DNA from: Paludibacteraceae bacterium
GTDB taxonomy: Bacteria > Bacteroidota > Bacteroidia > Bacteroidales > Paludibacteraceae
Length of the DNA stretch: 64,000 bases
NCBI GenBank assembly: GCA_017962085.1
Contig: JAGCWA010000046.1
Coordinates: forward strand, 1-64,000
Direction of reading: 5' to 3'
In this document: piece by piece, positions 41,488 to 50,810 of the stretch
Layout: each line of letters opens with the position of its first letter
Numbering within the stretch: the stretch's first letter is position 1
Translations under genes and position numbers: made by a program
Notes under the pieces: generated by a model
The model's input: only the letters and a program-made list of their open reading frames with translations
Database searches by the model: none
Told to the model about the DNA's origin: nothing

Positions 41488-43545
41488 TTAGTTGAGACTC
41501 GGCAGATTGGAATATTCTTTCGAGTAACGAATCATTTGTTTGACGAACGTTTCGTCATATTTTACTTGTATGTCGGTGATATTCCCATCTTTATCATATA
41601 TCGGCTCGTATCTTGGATTGACGAATCCCTTATATGGCGCGATGTTCAAGGCCGCATAGCGTTCGCGGATTTCTTTGTGGATCTTCGGGTCTACCTTCAC
41701 ACCGTATGTCTCGACCAATTGCTTGGCTGCATTGAAGTCTCCTTCTGACTTAATGCGTTGTATTTCAGCTAACAACTCTCCGATGAGTCCTCTCATCGCA
41801 TCATAGTCGTTGATGACCACGTATGTCTTGCCCTCCTTTCCCTTCAACTCCACGACGTTCTTCGCCTTGCCGTGCTCGTATACCCATTGCGCGATGAGCT
41901 GGCGGTTGCGCATGTGCGCCTCCTCGATGTTGTTGCCTAACTCGATTCGGGTGAGTTGGGTGAGCATACCGTTCATCATGTATTTGTAATATTCGGCTTT
42001 GTAGGCTTCCATATTAGGCAATAGGCCTAACTCGACCATCTTAGGGTCTGCCGCATAGTAGAGTCCGAAAAGGTCGGCGCGTGCCTCCTCGATGGTGGCG
42101 CCGTAGGCTCTCAAAGCATCCTGGCTCACGCCTGGCAACAGTTGGCCCGAACCGTGTCCGAGGCATTCGTGCAGGTCGGTGTGCAGGTTGTCTGATTGGT
42201 AACCGTACTTCTTGATGCGCTCCCTCTCCTCGTCGTTCCAGACGAACTCCTCGTTGAATCCGTTGCCTTGTGAGGCCTTGTCATAGGCTTCCGTGATGTT
42301 CTCCAATGTGACGGATTTCGAACCGTGCATCTGGCGGATCCAGTTGGCGTTAGGCAGGTTGATGCCTATTGGTGTGGCTGGGTGGCAATCTCCACCGAGC
42401 ATAGCGGCCGTGATGACCTTGGCGGTGACTCCGTTCACGCTGTCTTTCTTGAAGCGTGGATCCACTGGCGAGTGGTCTTCGAACCATTGCGCGTTCTGGC
42501 TGATGGTGATGGTCCTCTGCGTCGCCTCGAGGTTCTTGAAGTTGACGACGGATTCCCAGCTGGCCTTGATGCCCAACGGGTCTCCGTAGGTCTCGATGAA
42601 TCCGTTGACGAAATCGATGCGTGACTCCGTGTCCTCTACCCAGAGGATGCTGTATTCGTCGAATGTCAGCAGGTCACCGGTCTCGTAATAGTCTATCAAT
42701 GAGTTGATCACCTTCTTCTGTGCATCGTTCTCCGCTACCTCGGCCGCTTTCTCCAGCCAGCCTACGATCTTCTCGATGGCGGCGGAGTACATGCCTCCGA
42801 CCTTCCATTGCTTCTCTACAATCTGGCCGTTCTCCTTCATGAGCTTGCTGTTCAGTCCGTAGGAGAGCGGGGTGGAATCGTTCGGATCCCTCATCTTATC
42901 GTAGAAGGCGTCCACCTCTTTCTCCGTCACCCCTTCGTAGTAGTTGTTGGCGGATGTCTTGATGAGGTCTTCCCCCTCTGTTTGGTTCACCCTTTTGGCA
43001 TAGAGGTTCTTGTCGAACATGACAGGGGTGATGGCTTTCAGCATCTTCTCCACGTCGTTGCCGTATTCTTTGATAGGCAATTTGTCTGGCGAGATGGAGC
43101 GTACGACCATCTCGAAGTAGGCTTGGTTGAAGTTCGGCTCGAACTTGTCCGTGGCGTAGTGGTGGTGGATTCCGTTGGAGAACCATACCCTTTTCATGTA
43201 GGTGATCATCTCCTCGAAGTTCTTGTTGTTCCTGTCGCCGGCGTAGTTGAGGAATACGGCTTCCAATGTCCTGCGTATCGTCAGGTTATATTTGTTGTTC
43301 TGGTCGTAGAGGATGTCCCTCCCTTCCAATGCTGCCTGCGAAAGGAAGTAGATGAGCTTCTTTTGGTTGAGACTCAATGATTCGAAGTCCGGCACTTTGT
43401 AACGCAGGATTTCCAGATCCGCGAATTTGTCCACTTTGTATTCGAACTCCGTCTCTACGGAGGTGTTTGTCGCTTTGTCTCCCTCATTGGAGCAAGAGCC
43501 TATCAGGGTTGTAGTCATAAGAAATAATGCAGTTTTTAGTTTCAT
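41488..43545 (-). CDS. Dipeptidyl peptidase III (peptidase M49), lipoprotein
   Basis: A 685-residue zinc peptidase. Lipoprotein signal (LIGSCSNEGD, cysteine near residue 18). The family zinc motif appears as H-E-C-L-G-H followed by GSGQLLPG, with EEARADLFGLYY supplying the third ligand. HExxxH spacing with six residues is unique to M49. It removes dipeptides from the N-terminus of peptides. Lipidation places it on the periplasmic or outer membrane, unlike cytosolic eukaryotic forms, fitting peptide scavenging. 18 bases downstream of the secreted protein gene at 43564. Confidence 0.93.
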   Translation of the reverse strand: MKLKTALFLMTTTLIGSCSNEGDKATNTSVETEFEYKVDKFADLEILRYKVPDFESLSLNQKKLIYFLSQAALEGRDILYDQNNKYNLTIRRTLEAVFLNYAGDRNNKNFEEMITYMKRVWFSNGIHHHYATDKFEPNFNQAYFEMVVRSISPDKLPIKEYGNDVEKMLKAITPVMFDKNLYAKRVNQTEGEDLIKTSANNYYEGVTEKEVDAFYDKMRDPNDSTPLSYGLNSKLMKENGQIVEKQWKVGGMYSAAIEKIVGWLEKAAEVAENDAQKKVINSLIDYYETGDLLTFDEYSILWVEDTESRIDFVNGFIETYGDPLGIKASWESVVNFKNLEATQRTITISQNAQWFEDHSPVDPRFKKDSVNGVTAKVITAAMLGGDCHPATPIGINLPNANWIRQMHGSKSVTLENITEAYDKASQGNGFNEEFVWNDEERERIKKYGYQSDNLHTDLHECLGHGSGQLLPGVSQDALRAYGATIEEARADLFGLYYAADPKMVELGLLPNMEAYKAEYYKYMMNGMLTQLTRIELGNNIEEAHMRNRQLIAQWVYEHGKAKNVVELKGKEGKTYVVINDYDAMRGLIGELLAEIQRIKSEGDFNAAKQLVETYGVKVDPKIHKEIRERYAALNIAPYKGFVNPRYEPIYDKDGNITDIQVKYDETFVKQMIRYSKEYSNLPSLN

Positions 43546-43563
43546 ATATCTTATATCTTAATG

Positions 43564-44376
43564 TTATCGTGTGTTTCTGGCATCGATGTTCTCCTCCAAG
43601 TACCATGTGCCTTTCTTCAGTTTGTAGGCGTCGTAGGTGAAGTCCGGACCGTAGTAGACGTGTATGTCCTTGTAGCCGGGCTCGATGGGGGATAGGTGGT
43701 CGAAGATGATCCGCTTGGAGGAGGCGTCGTAGTTGAGGGCTATCTTGGCCTCCGCACTGTATTCGAGGATGATCCTGGAATCGTTTTTCCCTCTCTTCTC
43801 GAAGACCATCTTCCCGAGCGAGGCGTTGCCCCTTCCGTCGATGTTGAGGGTCTCGATGAGCTTATAGTCGGATGCTGCGTTGTAGCCTGACCATCCCAGC
43901 GCCACGTAATAGTTCCCGCCCCTGTTCTTTACGAGGAATACTTTGTAGTATAGCGCTCCGTACCAGTCTGTCGTGGCGATCTTGCCTTGCTGGGAGGGCA
44001 GGTACGCTTCCCTGGATAGCGTGAGGGGCGTGGTGGTGACTTTGTTTTTGTTCTTTACTTGAATGAATCCTCCGTACCCGTGGGTGCGGTCGGTGTAGGG
44101 GAATGACCAGGTGTAGATCCTCACCTTTTTATCGTCGGAAAGTACTTTTCCTAGGTTGGTGAGCTTCTCGAAGGGATAGGTGAAGGAGTTTTCGTCCTTC
44201 AGCGCTTCGCCCAACGTGGCTTGTACCTCTCTGTTGAGTTGGTCTTTTATGCTGTCTACTTCGCAGCTCTTCAGGGAGTCGAAGAGGATGACCAACCGCT
44301 CTTCGTTGATCTCTGCGTGGAGGGCGAAGGTGGCGAAAAGGGGTAATATGGCGAGTAGTCTATGCTTCATGTTCAT
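43564..44376 (-). CDS. Secreted protein of unknown function
   Basis: A 270-residue protein with a signal peptide (RLLAILPLFATFALHAE). The mature part is beta-rich (VRIYTWSFPYTDRTHGYGGFIQVK; YYVALGWSGYNAASDYKLIETLNIDG; IILEYSAEAKIALNYDASSKRIIFDHLSPIEP). No family recognised. The start overlaps the end of the upstream pseudouridine synthase gene by 17 bases, and a second ATG at 44370 is possible. The overlap suggests translational coupling, although the two functions have no obvious link. Confidence 0.75.
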   Translation of the reverse strand: MNMKHRLLAILPLFATFALHAEINEERLVILFDSLKSCEVDSIKDQLNREVQATLGEALKDENSFTYPFEKLTNLGKVLSDDKKVRIYTWSFPYTDRTHGYGGFIQVKNKNKVTTTPLTLSREAYLPSQQGKIATTDWYGALYYKVFLVKNRGGNYYVALGWSGYNAASDYKLIETLNIDGRGNASLGKMVFEKRGKNDSRIILEYSAEAKIALNYDASSKRIIFDHLSPIEPGYKDIHVYYGPDFTYDAYKLKKGTWYLEENIDARNTR

Positions 44377-45088
44377 TCGTTTGCGGGGTGGTCGGAACCT
44401 CCTCGCTTTGCTTGCTTAGTATCTCTTCGAATGTGTTCCAGAGGGTGTCGTCGGGCGTGGGTGCCACGATGTTTATCTCCTTCTTCGACACGGGGTGTAT
44501 GAACCGTATGTTGCGGGCGTGCAGGCTGATGCCTCCGTCCTTGTTGGAGCGGTCGAACCCATATTTGAGGTCGCCACGGATAGGGCATCCGATGTGCGCC
44601 AGCTGCGCGCGTATTTGGTGGTGGCGCCCCGTCATCAGGTCTATCTCCAGCAGGTAATAGTTCTCCGAGCGGGCGATGACCTTATAGCTCAGCTTGGAGA
44701 GCTTCGAGTCCTTGACGCGCTTGTCGTACACGAAGGTCTTGTTCATGCGCTCGTTGCGCACGAGGTAATGGGTGAGCAGTTCCTCCTCTTGGGGTGGTCT
44801 GTTCTTGACGATGGCCCAGTAGCGTTTGGTGAGGTCGTGGGTGCGGAACATCTCGTTCAGGCGGCTGAGCGCCTTGGATGTCTTCGCGAAAACGACAAGT
44901 CCGCTGACGGGACGGTCCAGCCTATGCGTCACACCGATGAAGACGTTCCCAGGCTTGGCGTACTTCTCCTTGAGATACGCCTGCACCATCTCCGAGAGGG
45001 GCGTGTCGCCCGTCTTATCGCCCTGCACGATCTCCGTGCAGCTCTTGTTCACGATGATGATGTGGTTGTCTTCGTATAGAACGTTCAT
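44360..45088 (-). CDS. RluA-family pseudouridine synthase
   Basis: A 242-residue RNA pseudouridine synthase. THRLDRPVSGLVVFAKT holds the catalytic aspartate (HRLDxxxSG), followed by KRYWAIVK and TGRHHQIRAQLAHIGCPIRGDLKYG. It lacks an N-terminal S4 domain, so the target (23S rRNA or tRNA) cannot be named. First residues VLYEDNHIIIVNK are typical. It lies 12 bases after rlmB, in an RNA-maturation cluster. Confidence 0.92.
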   Translation of the reverse strand: MNVLYEDNHIIIVNKSCTEIVQGDKTGDTPLSEMVQAYLKEKYAKPGNVFIGVTHRLDRPVSGLVVFAKTSKALSRLNEMFRTHDLTKRYWAIVKNRPPQEEELLTHYLVRNERMNKTFVYDKRVKDSKLSKLSYKVIARSENYYLLEIDLMTGRHHQIRAQLAHIGCPIRGDLKYGFDRSNKDGGISLHARNIRFIHPVSKKEINIVAPTPDDTLWNTFEEILSKQSEEVPTTPQTNEHEA

Positions 45089-45100
45089 TGTGCTTCCTGA

Positions 45101-45844
45101 TTATTTTTCGCCACGTTGTCTTACCGCCTCATAGATCATCACGCCGGCCGCCACGGAGACGTTGAGGGAGGATATCTTGCCTAAGATAGGAATGCTGACC
45201 ATCTCGTCGCAGATGCGTAGCACTTCCGGGGAAACGCCCTTGTCCTCCGCTCCCATGACGATGGCGACGGGGTCCTTCATGTTGGATTCCGTGTAGGGCA
45301 ATGTGCCTTTCTCGCTGGCGGCGATGATCCGTATGCCGCATTTCTTCATGAACTTGAGGGCGGATGTCAGGCTGCTCTCCTTGCAGACGGGCAACGTGTG
45401 GAGCGCTCCCGCCGAGGTCTTGATGGCGTCCGCATTGACGGATGCGCCTCCTTTCACGGGAATGATGATCGCATCGACGCCGGCGCATTCGCAGGTGCGG
45501 GCGATGGCTCCGAAGTTGCGGACGTCCGTCACACCGTCCAGGACGACGAAGAAGGGCACTTTTCCTTGCTCGTAGAGGAAGGGCACGAGGTCAGCCACCA
45601 ACTGATAGTCCGTCTGGCTCACGAAGGCGATGGCCCCTTGGTGGTTCTTGTGCGTGTATCGGTTGAGCCTTTCGAGCGGCACGCGCTGTATCTGTATGGC
45701 GTTGTGGCCTTTCACCGCATTGAGCAGCTCCTTGGCCAGTTCGCTCTGCATATCGTTCTTGATGATGATCTTGTCGATCTGCTTGTCCGAATGGATAGCT
45801 TCGATGATGGCGCGTATGCCGAATATCATCTCGTTCTCTTTCAT
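45101..45844 (-). CDS. rlmB: 23S rRNA (guanosine-2'-O-)-methyltransferase RlmB
   Basis: A 247-residue SPOUT methyltransferase. The N-terminal substrate-binding domain (IFGIRAIIEAIHSDKQIDKIII) is followed by the trefoil-knot domain with VLDGVTDVRNFGAIARTCECAG, VMGAEDKGVSPEVL and ILGKISSLNVSVAAGVMIYEA, motifs 1-3 of the TrmH group. It methylates 23S rRNA near the peptidyl-transferase centre (G2251 in E. coli). Start at 45844; a second ATG six codons later is possible. Confidence 0.93.
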   Translation of the reverse strand: MKENEMIFGIRAIIEAIHSDKQIDKIIIKNDMQSELAKELLNAVKGHNAIQIQRVPLERLNRYTHKNHQGAIAFVSQTDYQLVADLVPFLYEQGKVPFFVVLDGVTDVRNFGAIARTCECAGVDAIIIPVKGGASVNADAIKTSAGALHTLPVCKESSLTSALKFMKKCGIRIIAASEKGTLPYTESNMKDPVAIVMGAEDKGVSPEVLRICDEMVSIPILGKISSLNVSVAAGVMIYEAVRQRGEK

Positions 45845-45857
45845 GCTTCCTACGTTT

Positions 45858-46391
45858 TTACTTGTTTAAGTCTAACAGACCCTCCGGCAAATCCATGCTC
45901 ATCGTCCTCTTCTCGTCGTCGATTTCAATGATGTATTCGTCGGTGGCCGGGATGTAAAACTCTTCGCCTTGGGAATCGGTCACGAGGAAAAGCACGTTCT
46001 CCGACGTGTCGTCCACTGCTTCTATCTCGCCGATCTCCTCTCCGTTCTCGTCGAAGACCTTGAAGCCGATGTAGTAGTCCACGCCTTCCACCTCGTCCTG
46101 CCCGATCTCCTCCGGCACATGCCTCTTCTCGATGAAGATGGGTGCCTTGACCAACTCCTGCGCCTCCTCGGCTGAGTCGATGCCCTCGAACTTCACCAGT
46201 GCGGTCTCGTCGTTTTTGATACGGATCTCGTCGACGAAGAAGGGCACGTATATGCCGTCCAACTCGCAGATGAGGCATGGCGGATCCGCCTCGTCGAAGA
46301 TGTCGGTCTTGTAGGTGAACGCCAGTTCTCCCCGAAGCCCGTGCGTCTTCACGATTTGTCCAATCTGCATGATGTCGTCCCTCGTTATCAT
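45858..46391 (-). CDS. rimM: Ribosome maturation factor RimM
   Basis: A 177-residue two-domain protein: IGQIVKTHGLRGELAFTY opens the N-terminal beta barrel, and the PRC-barrel follows (DYYIGFKVFDENGEEIGEIEAVDD ... FYIPATDEYIIEIDDEKRTMSMDLPEGLL). It binds the 30S head during assembly. Met8 (46370) is an alternative start. First gene of the rimM-rlmB-rluA-type cluster, 14 bases before rlmB. Confidence 0.95.
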   Translation of the reverse strand: MITRDDIMQIGQIVKTHGLRGELAFTYKTDIFDEADPPCLICELDGIYVPFFVDEIRIKNDETALVKFEGIDSAEEAQELVKAPIFIEKRHVPEEIGQDEVEGVDYYIGFKVFDENGEEIGEIEAVDDTSENVLFLVTDSQGEEFYIPATDEYIIEIDDEKRTMSMDLPEGLLDLNK

Positions 46392-46523
46392 ATCTCTTTT
46401 TTTTACTCTACAAAAATAGTGTTTTTAGATGATATTTTTCCCAATGCGCGTCGTTTATGGCTCGTTTTTTTATTTGAACAGACTATTTTGTTACTTTTGT
46501 GCGTTATTAATGAGGCTTGGTTT

Positions 46524-47267
46524 ATGTCTAACACGAAGGATGGACGTTTGTTCCATAAGGTTTTCAAGGAGTTCAAACGGGCTGTTGAGGATTATGGACT
46601 GATTGGGGAGGGTGATCATATCTTGGTCGGTCTTTCCGGAGGGAAGGATTCGTTGGCTTTGCTGGAGCTCTTGGGACAGTATAAGCGGACGGGCCACGTT
46701 GATTTCTCGATGACCGCTTTGCATGTCACGATGAGCAATATCCCGTACCAGTCTGACGTGGATTATTTGCGCTCTTTCGCGGAGCGGTGTGGGGCTTCGT
46801 TCCTTCACTCGGTCACCTCCTTCGACATGTCCACCGATAAGCGCAAGACCCCTTGTTTCCTCTGCTCGTGGAGCCGTCGCAAGCGGTTCTTCGATGTGTC
46901 GAAGGAGTTGGGTTGCCGCAAAATCGCTTTGGGGCATCATAAGGATGATATCCTTCGTACGTTGCTGATGAACCTCACCTTCCAAGGCTCGTTCGGCACG
47001 ATGCCTCCGCTGCTGAAGATGGATAAGTTCGACATGACTATCATCCGTCCGATGGCTTTGATCGAGGAGCATGAGCTGGCTGAATTGGCGGAGGCGCACC
47101 AATATGTGAAGCAGAAGGTGCTTTGCCCTTACGAGACCGCTTCCCATCGCGAGACCATGAAGGAGGTGATGGAGCGGTTGTCGGAGATGAACCCGAACGT
47201 GAAGGGTAGTATGTGGAATGCGATGGAGAATGTCCAATTGGATTATCTCCCGAAAAAAATAGAATAG
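46524..47267 (+). CDS. ttcA: TtcA-type tRNA thiolation enzyme
   Basis: A 247-residue PP-loop ATPase. SGGKDSLALLELL (residues ~39-51) is the PP-loop, CFLCSW near residue 115 is the CxxC pair, and LGHHKDDILRTLLMN with a later single C (VLCPYE) completes the TtcA pattern: three cysteines for the 4Fe-4S cluster. It puts sulfur on C32 of some tRNAs. The frame is open back to 46341 inside rimM, but the ATG at 46524 fits the family. A TACTTTTG element with TTTA 19 bases before it lies just upstream. One base separates its stop from the next start. Confidence 0.88.
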   Translation: MSNTKDGRLFHKVFKEFKRAVEDYGLIGEGDHILVGLSGGKDSLALLELLGQYKRTGHVDFSMTALHVTMSNIPYQSDVDYLRSFAERCGASFLHSVTSFDMSTDKRKTPCFLCSWSRRKRFFDVSKELGCRKIALGHHKDDILRTLLMNLTFQGSFGTMPPLLKMDKFDMTIIRPMALIEEHELAELAEAHQYVKQKVLCPYETASHRETMKEVMERLSEMNPNVKGSMWNAMENVQLDYLPKKIE

Positions 47268-47268
47268 A

Positions 47269-48564
47269 ATGAATTGCAAAGTGCTTGTTTATAAGAGTTT
47301 GGGAAAATGTAGTTTCCTTTTGGGGTCTCTGTTGTTTCTTTGTGCATGTTTTTGTTGCGCTACCTCCTATGCGCAACACTATGTGACCAAGGCCTATACG
47401 CCTGATATTAAGACGATTCAGGTGTACTTGAACGCTGACCAACTGGACCTCCCCGTGATCCGCATGGGGTCGGACGACCATGTGAAGGTGGCTTTCGACT
47501 GGATGTCGCATAAGTTCCGCCATCTTGCCTATAGGGTTAGGTTCTGCAATGCGGACTGGACCCCTTCCGAATTGGATGAGATGGATTATATGGAGGGGCT
47601 GAATGAGGTCATCATCGATGATCCGTATATCTCCATGAACACTACGTTCGACTACTCCCACTACGAGTTCTCTTTGCCGAACGATGACGTGAAGTTGACG
47701 CTCTCGGGCAATTACATCGTACAGGTCTATGATGTGGATGAACCTTCGACGAACCTTCTTGTCGCTTGCTTCTCCCAGCAGGATCCTAAGGTGAACATTA
47801 CGGGTGAAGTGGACGGAAGGTCTCTTTATGGTGTCAATAAGGAGTATCAGCACCTTGCGTTCGAACTTTTTTACAAGGGCAATTTCACAGCCTTGCCTGA
47901 CGAGTTGACGGTGGTTGTCCGCCAGAATGGTAGGCGCGACAATGAGGTGTATGGCTTGAAACCTACGTATGTGAAGCCTGAATCGCTCGTCTTTGAGGAT
48001 GAACGTAAGCTCTCGTTCGAAGGTGGTGTGCAGTACAATGTGGCCGACTTCTCCCACCGTTTCCGTTACAGCGGGTGCGTGGAGCGTATCTCCTTCCATA
48101 ACCCGTACTACCATGTGGAGATGCGCCCGGGTATGATGACGGACGGAAAAACATCGGTGTTTAGGAAGGATGTGAACGGGGGATACTTGGTGCACCAACA
48201 GGATGTCTGGAGCGATGCGGAGGTGGATTACTCCGTCGTGCATTTCTCCTATCCGCTCGAGGAGCCTTGGCTGGATGGCTCTTTGTACGTCTCTGGCGCC
48301 TTCAACGAGGGACGTTTGGATGAGTCGAATAAGATGGTTTATAACTATGAGCGCCACCAGTATGAACTGACTGCCGTGCTGAAGAACGGTGGCTATAATT
48401 TCCAATACCTTTTTGTGCCGGCGGGTCTCACCTCCGGACTGAACTCACGTACCGAGGGTAGTTTCTGGGAAACGGAGAACGAGTATCATATCTATGTCTA
48501 TTACAGACCTTTAGGTTCCGATTATGACCGCCTAGTCGGTTTCGAACGTATCTTCTACAAATAA
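47269..48564 (+). CDS. Type IX secretion system plug protein (DUF5103)
   Basis: A 431-residue protein. Signal peptide (residues ~1-35, ending SYAQ; longer and more Cys-rich than usual). The N-terminal third is an immunoglobulin-like domain (QHYVTKAYTPDIKTIQVY; LAYRVRFCNADWTPSELDEMDYMEGL, the family's most recognisable stretch), and the C-terminal end has GSYNFQYLFV-like GGYNFQYLFV and EYHIYVYYRPLGSDYDRLVGF. DUF5103 proteins plug the SprA translocon of T9SS in Flavobacterium. Together with the sorting tail on the 2213-5179 protein this supports an active T9SS. Downstream of ttcA by one base. Confidence 0.85.
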   Translation: MNCKVLVYKSLGKCSFLLGSLLFLCACFCCATSYAQHYVTKAYTPDIKTIQVYLNADQLDLPVIRMGSDDHVKVAFDWMSHKFRHLAYRVRFCNADWTPSELDEMDYMEGLNEVIIDDPYISMNTTFDYSHYEFSLPNDDVKLTLSGNYIVQVYDVDEPSTNLLVACFSQQDPKVNITGEVDGRSLYGVNKEYQHLAFELFYKGNFTALPDELTVVVRQNGRRDNEVYGLKPTYVKPESLVFEDERKLSFEGGVQYNVADFSHRFRYSGCVERISFHNPYYHVEMRPGMMTDGKTSVFRKDVNGGYLVHQQDVWSDAEVDYSVVHFSYPLEEPWLDGSLYVSGAFNEGRLDESNKMVYNYERHQYELTAVLKNGGYNFQYLFVPAGLTSGLNSRTEGSFWETENEYHIYVYYRPLGSDYDRLVGFERIFYK

Positions 48565-48611
48565 TGCTATTATATTTAACCACACATCTCCTCATTGAGA
48601 GAGGCTGCATA

Positions 48612-48652
48612 TTACTAAATAGTAAATCGTAAATAGCTAAATAGTAAATGAA
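48612..48652. repeat. AT-rich interspersed repeat, family B (AAATAGT type)
   Basis: Units actaaatagtaaatcgtaaa and close variants with a ~7-10 base period between two convergent genes. Other copies are at 53284-53332, 57539-57592, 57967-58002 and 63187-63225. Confidence 0.65.
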
Positions 48653-48667
48653 TAAAATGCTTCTCCC

Positions 48668-48719
48668 TAAAATTCATAATTCAAAATCGACTTCGTCGAA
48701 CTACGTTTCTTAATTCTCT
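48668..48719. repeat. AT-rich interspersed repeat, family A, directly beside a family B copy
   Basis: aattcataattcaaaatcg, then a short CGACTTCGTCGAAC palindrome, then ttaattctc. Its right end touches the tsaD stop codon. Confidence 0.55.
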
Positions 48720-49734
48720 ACATGTTCACTTTCGAGAACGGTGGCAGACTGATGTCGCAGAAGTCTCCGTCCAAGTATTTGTAGTACCCGGCGATCGCCA
48801 CCATGGCTCCGTTGTCTGTCGTGTAGGAGAATTTAGGGATATGGATCTTCCATTTGTATCGTCTCGCATGGTCTTCGAATGCGGCGCGCAGGCCTGAGTT
48901 GGCAGATACGCCTCCCGCCACGGCCACTTCCTTGATGCCATAGGCTTTCACGGCCTTCCTGAGCTTGTCCATGAGGATGTCGATGACGGTGCTCTGCAAC
49001 ACGGCGCAGAGGTCTTTCTGACGTTCCTGCACGAAGTTCGGGTTCTTCTGGATTTCGTCCCGCAACAGGTAGAGGAAGGAGGTCTTCAACCCACTGAAAC
49101 TATAGTTGTAGCCAGGAATCTGTGGCTTGTGCAGCGTGAATGCTTTCGGGTCTCCCTCTTTCGCGAGACGGTCGATGACGGGTCCTCCAGGGTAGGGTAG
49201 TCCCATCACCTTGGCGCACTTGTCGAATGCTTCGCCCGCCGCGTCGTCGATGGTCTGACCAATGATCTCCATCTCCTTGTAGCTTTTCACCAAGACAATC
49301 TGTGAGTTGCCACCCGAAACGAGCAGACAGATGAACGGGAAGTTGGGCAACTCCTTCTCTTCGTCTTTTGTCTGGATGAAGTGTGCGAGGATGTGCGCCT
49401 GCAGGTGGTTCACGTCGACTAACGGAATGCCCAACGCTAAGGAGAATCCTTTGGCGAAGGAGGTCCCGACGAGCAACGATCCCATCAGTCCCGGACCTCG
49501 GGTGAATGCGATGGCGTTGAGGTCTTCTTTCCGGATGCCGGATTGCCGGATTGCTTCCGACACGACTGGTATGATGTTCTGCTGATGGGCGCGTGAGGCC
49601 AATTCGGGTACCACTCCACCGTATGACTCGTGCACTTTCTGGCTCGCTATCACGTTGGACAAAAGGTATCCGTCGCTGATGACGGCTGCTGATGTGTCAT
49701 CACATGATGACTCTATCGCTAAGATGTTGACCAT
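48718..49734 (-). CDS. tsaD: tRNA threonylcarbamoyladenosine transferase subunit TsaD
   Basis: A 338-residue ASKHA-fold protein: ILAIESSCDDTSAAV at the N-terminus, the metal-binding HxxxH as NHLQAHILAHF, LLVSGGNSQIV, and AVAGGVSANSGLR. It transfers the threonylcarbamoyl group to A37 of ANN-reading tRNAs. The frame is open 29 codons further upstream, but MVNILAIESS at 49734 is the family start. Confidence 0.96.
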   Translation of the reverse strand: MVNILAIESSCDDTSAAVISDGYLLSNVIASQKVHESYGGVVPELASRAHQQNIIPVVSEAIRQSGIRKEDLNAIAFTRGPGLMGSLLVGTSFAKGFSLALGIPLVDVNHLQAHILAHFIQTKDEEKELPNFPFICLLVSGGNSQIVLVKSYKEMEIIGQTIDDAAGEAFDKCAKVMGLPYPGGPVIDRLAKEGDPKAFTLHKPQIPGYNYSFSGLKTSFLYLLRDEIQKNPNFVQERQKDLCAVLQSTVIDILMDKLRKAVKAYGIKEVAVAGGVSANSGLRAAFEDHARRYKWKIHIPKFSYTTDNGAMVAIAGYYKYLDGDFCDISLPPFSKVNM

Positions 49735-49936
49735 TTCCTTGTCTCTTTTTGTTAAAGACGGTGAATTTGTTGAACTCACCTTCGCTTTTTGTGGTCGCGA
49801 AATTACAAATTCCTTTCGCACATTCCAACTTTAAGACGAAATGGCATGAATATATGTGATAAATAATCATATCTTTCTGCCCTACCTTTTGCAAAATACA
49901 TTTTTTCTGGCGAAATTTGCCTAAAAAAATAGAGGT

Positions 49937-50722
49937 ATGAGTGCTAACGAAAACGTTGAGGTGAGCAAGAAGAAAGAGAAGGAGAACCCGTTTGTCAGTA
50001 TCGTGTTCAATATTGTCATCCCGGTGATTGTTTTGTCTAAATTGACATCCGCCGACAGGTTGGGCCCTGTCTACGGCCTGATCGTCGCTTTGGCTTTCCC
50101 TACTGTCTACTTCATCTATGATTTTCTGAAGAGACGTAATACGAACTTCATCTCCATCGTGGGTTTCGTGAGCATCTTGCTGACGGGCATCATCGGCGTG
50201 TTCGAGTTCCCGAGCGAGTGGATCGCCTACAAGGAGGCTTCGGTCCCATGCCTGATCGGTTTGGCTATCCTCATCTCCCTGAAAACGCCTTATCCGTTGG
50301 TCCGCAAACTATTGTACAACGATAATTTGATGGATGTGCAGTTGGTGGACCGTGTCTTGGATGAGAAGAATAAAAGGGAGGAGTTCGATAGGGTATTGGT
50401 GAATTCCACCTACCTCTTGGCGCTCTCTTTCTTGGTCTCCACGATTACGAACTTCGTCTTGGCTAAGGTGGTGATCCACAGTCCGTCGGGCACGGAGGCT
50501 TTCACGCAGGAGCTGGCGAAGATGACCGCCCTGAGTTTGCCGGTGAATGCCTTGCCTGCCACCATCGTGATGATGTTCGCTTTGTGGTACCTGATCAGCA
50601 ACCTGAAGAAGACCACAGGCCTGACCATGGAGGAGATGCTGGCTCCCGAGCTACGGGAGAAGATGGACGAGTCTTCGAAGGAGAAGACCGACAAGGATAG
50701 TAGTGAGGAGAATAAAGAATAA
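49937..50722 (+). CDS. Inner-membrane protein, VC0807-like
   Basis: A 261-residue protein with about six hydrophobic helices: residues 20-38 (SIVFNIVIPVIVL), 45-64, 72-90, 95-110, 155-180 (YLLALSFLVSTITNFVLA) and 205-222 (LPATIVMMFALWYLI), and charged ends (KKKEKEN; KEKTDKDSSEENKE). The pattern (GPVYGLIVALAFPTVYFIYDF) resembles the VC0807 group of uncharacterised membrane proteins. Function unknown. A weak terminator follows. Confidence 0.65.
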   Translation: MSANENVEVSKKKEKENPFVSIVFNIVIPVIVLSKLTSADRLGPVYGLIVALAFPTVYFIYDFLKRRNTNFISIVGFVSILLTGIIGVFEFPSEWIAYKEASVPCLIGLAILISLKTPYPLVRKLLYNDNLMDVQLVDRVLDEKNKREEFDRVLVNSTYLLALSFLVSTITNFVLAKVVIHSPSGTEAFTQELAKMTALSLPVNALPATIVMMFALWYLISNLKKTTGLTMEEMLAPELREKMDESSKEKTDKDSSEENKE

Positions 50723-50735
50723 CGAATAATGGGAC

Positions 50736-50761
50736 GGGACGCAGGAAGCGTCTCGTTTTTT
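50736..50761 (+). terminator. Terminator after the VC0807-like gene
   Basis: Stem GGGACGC/GCGTCTC (one G-T pair), 5-base loop, GTTTTTT. Confidence 0.7.
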
Positions 50762-50810
50762 ATCGAATGGTCCCTGCTTGCGTCGGGACCTGCAATGAAA
50801 GGAGAATTTT

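Noticed and set aside
47041-48405. Open frame of 454 codons antisense to ttcA and the T9SS plug gene
   Set aside because: It spans two well-supported genes on the opposite strand, has the same composition artefact and contains no recognisable domain.
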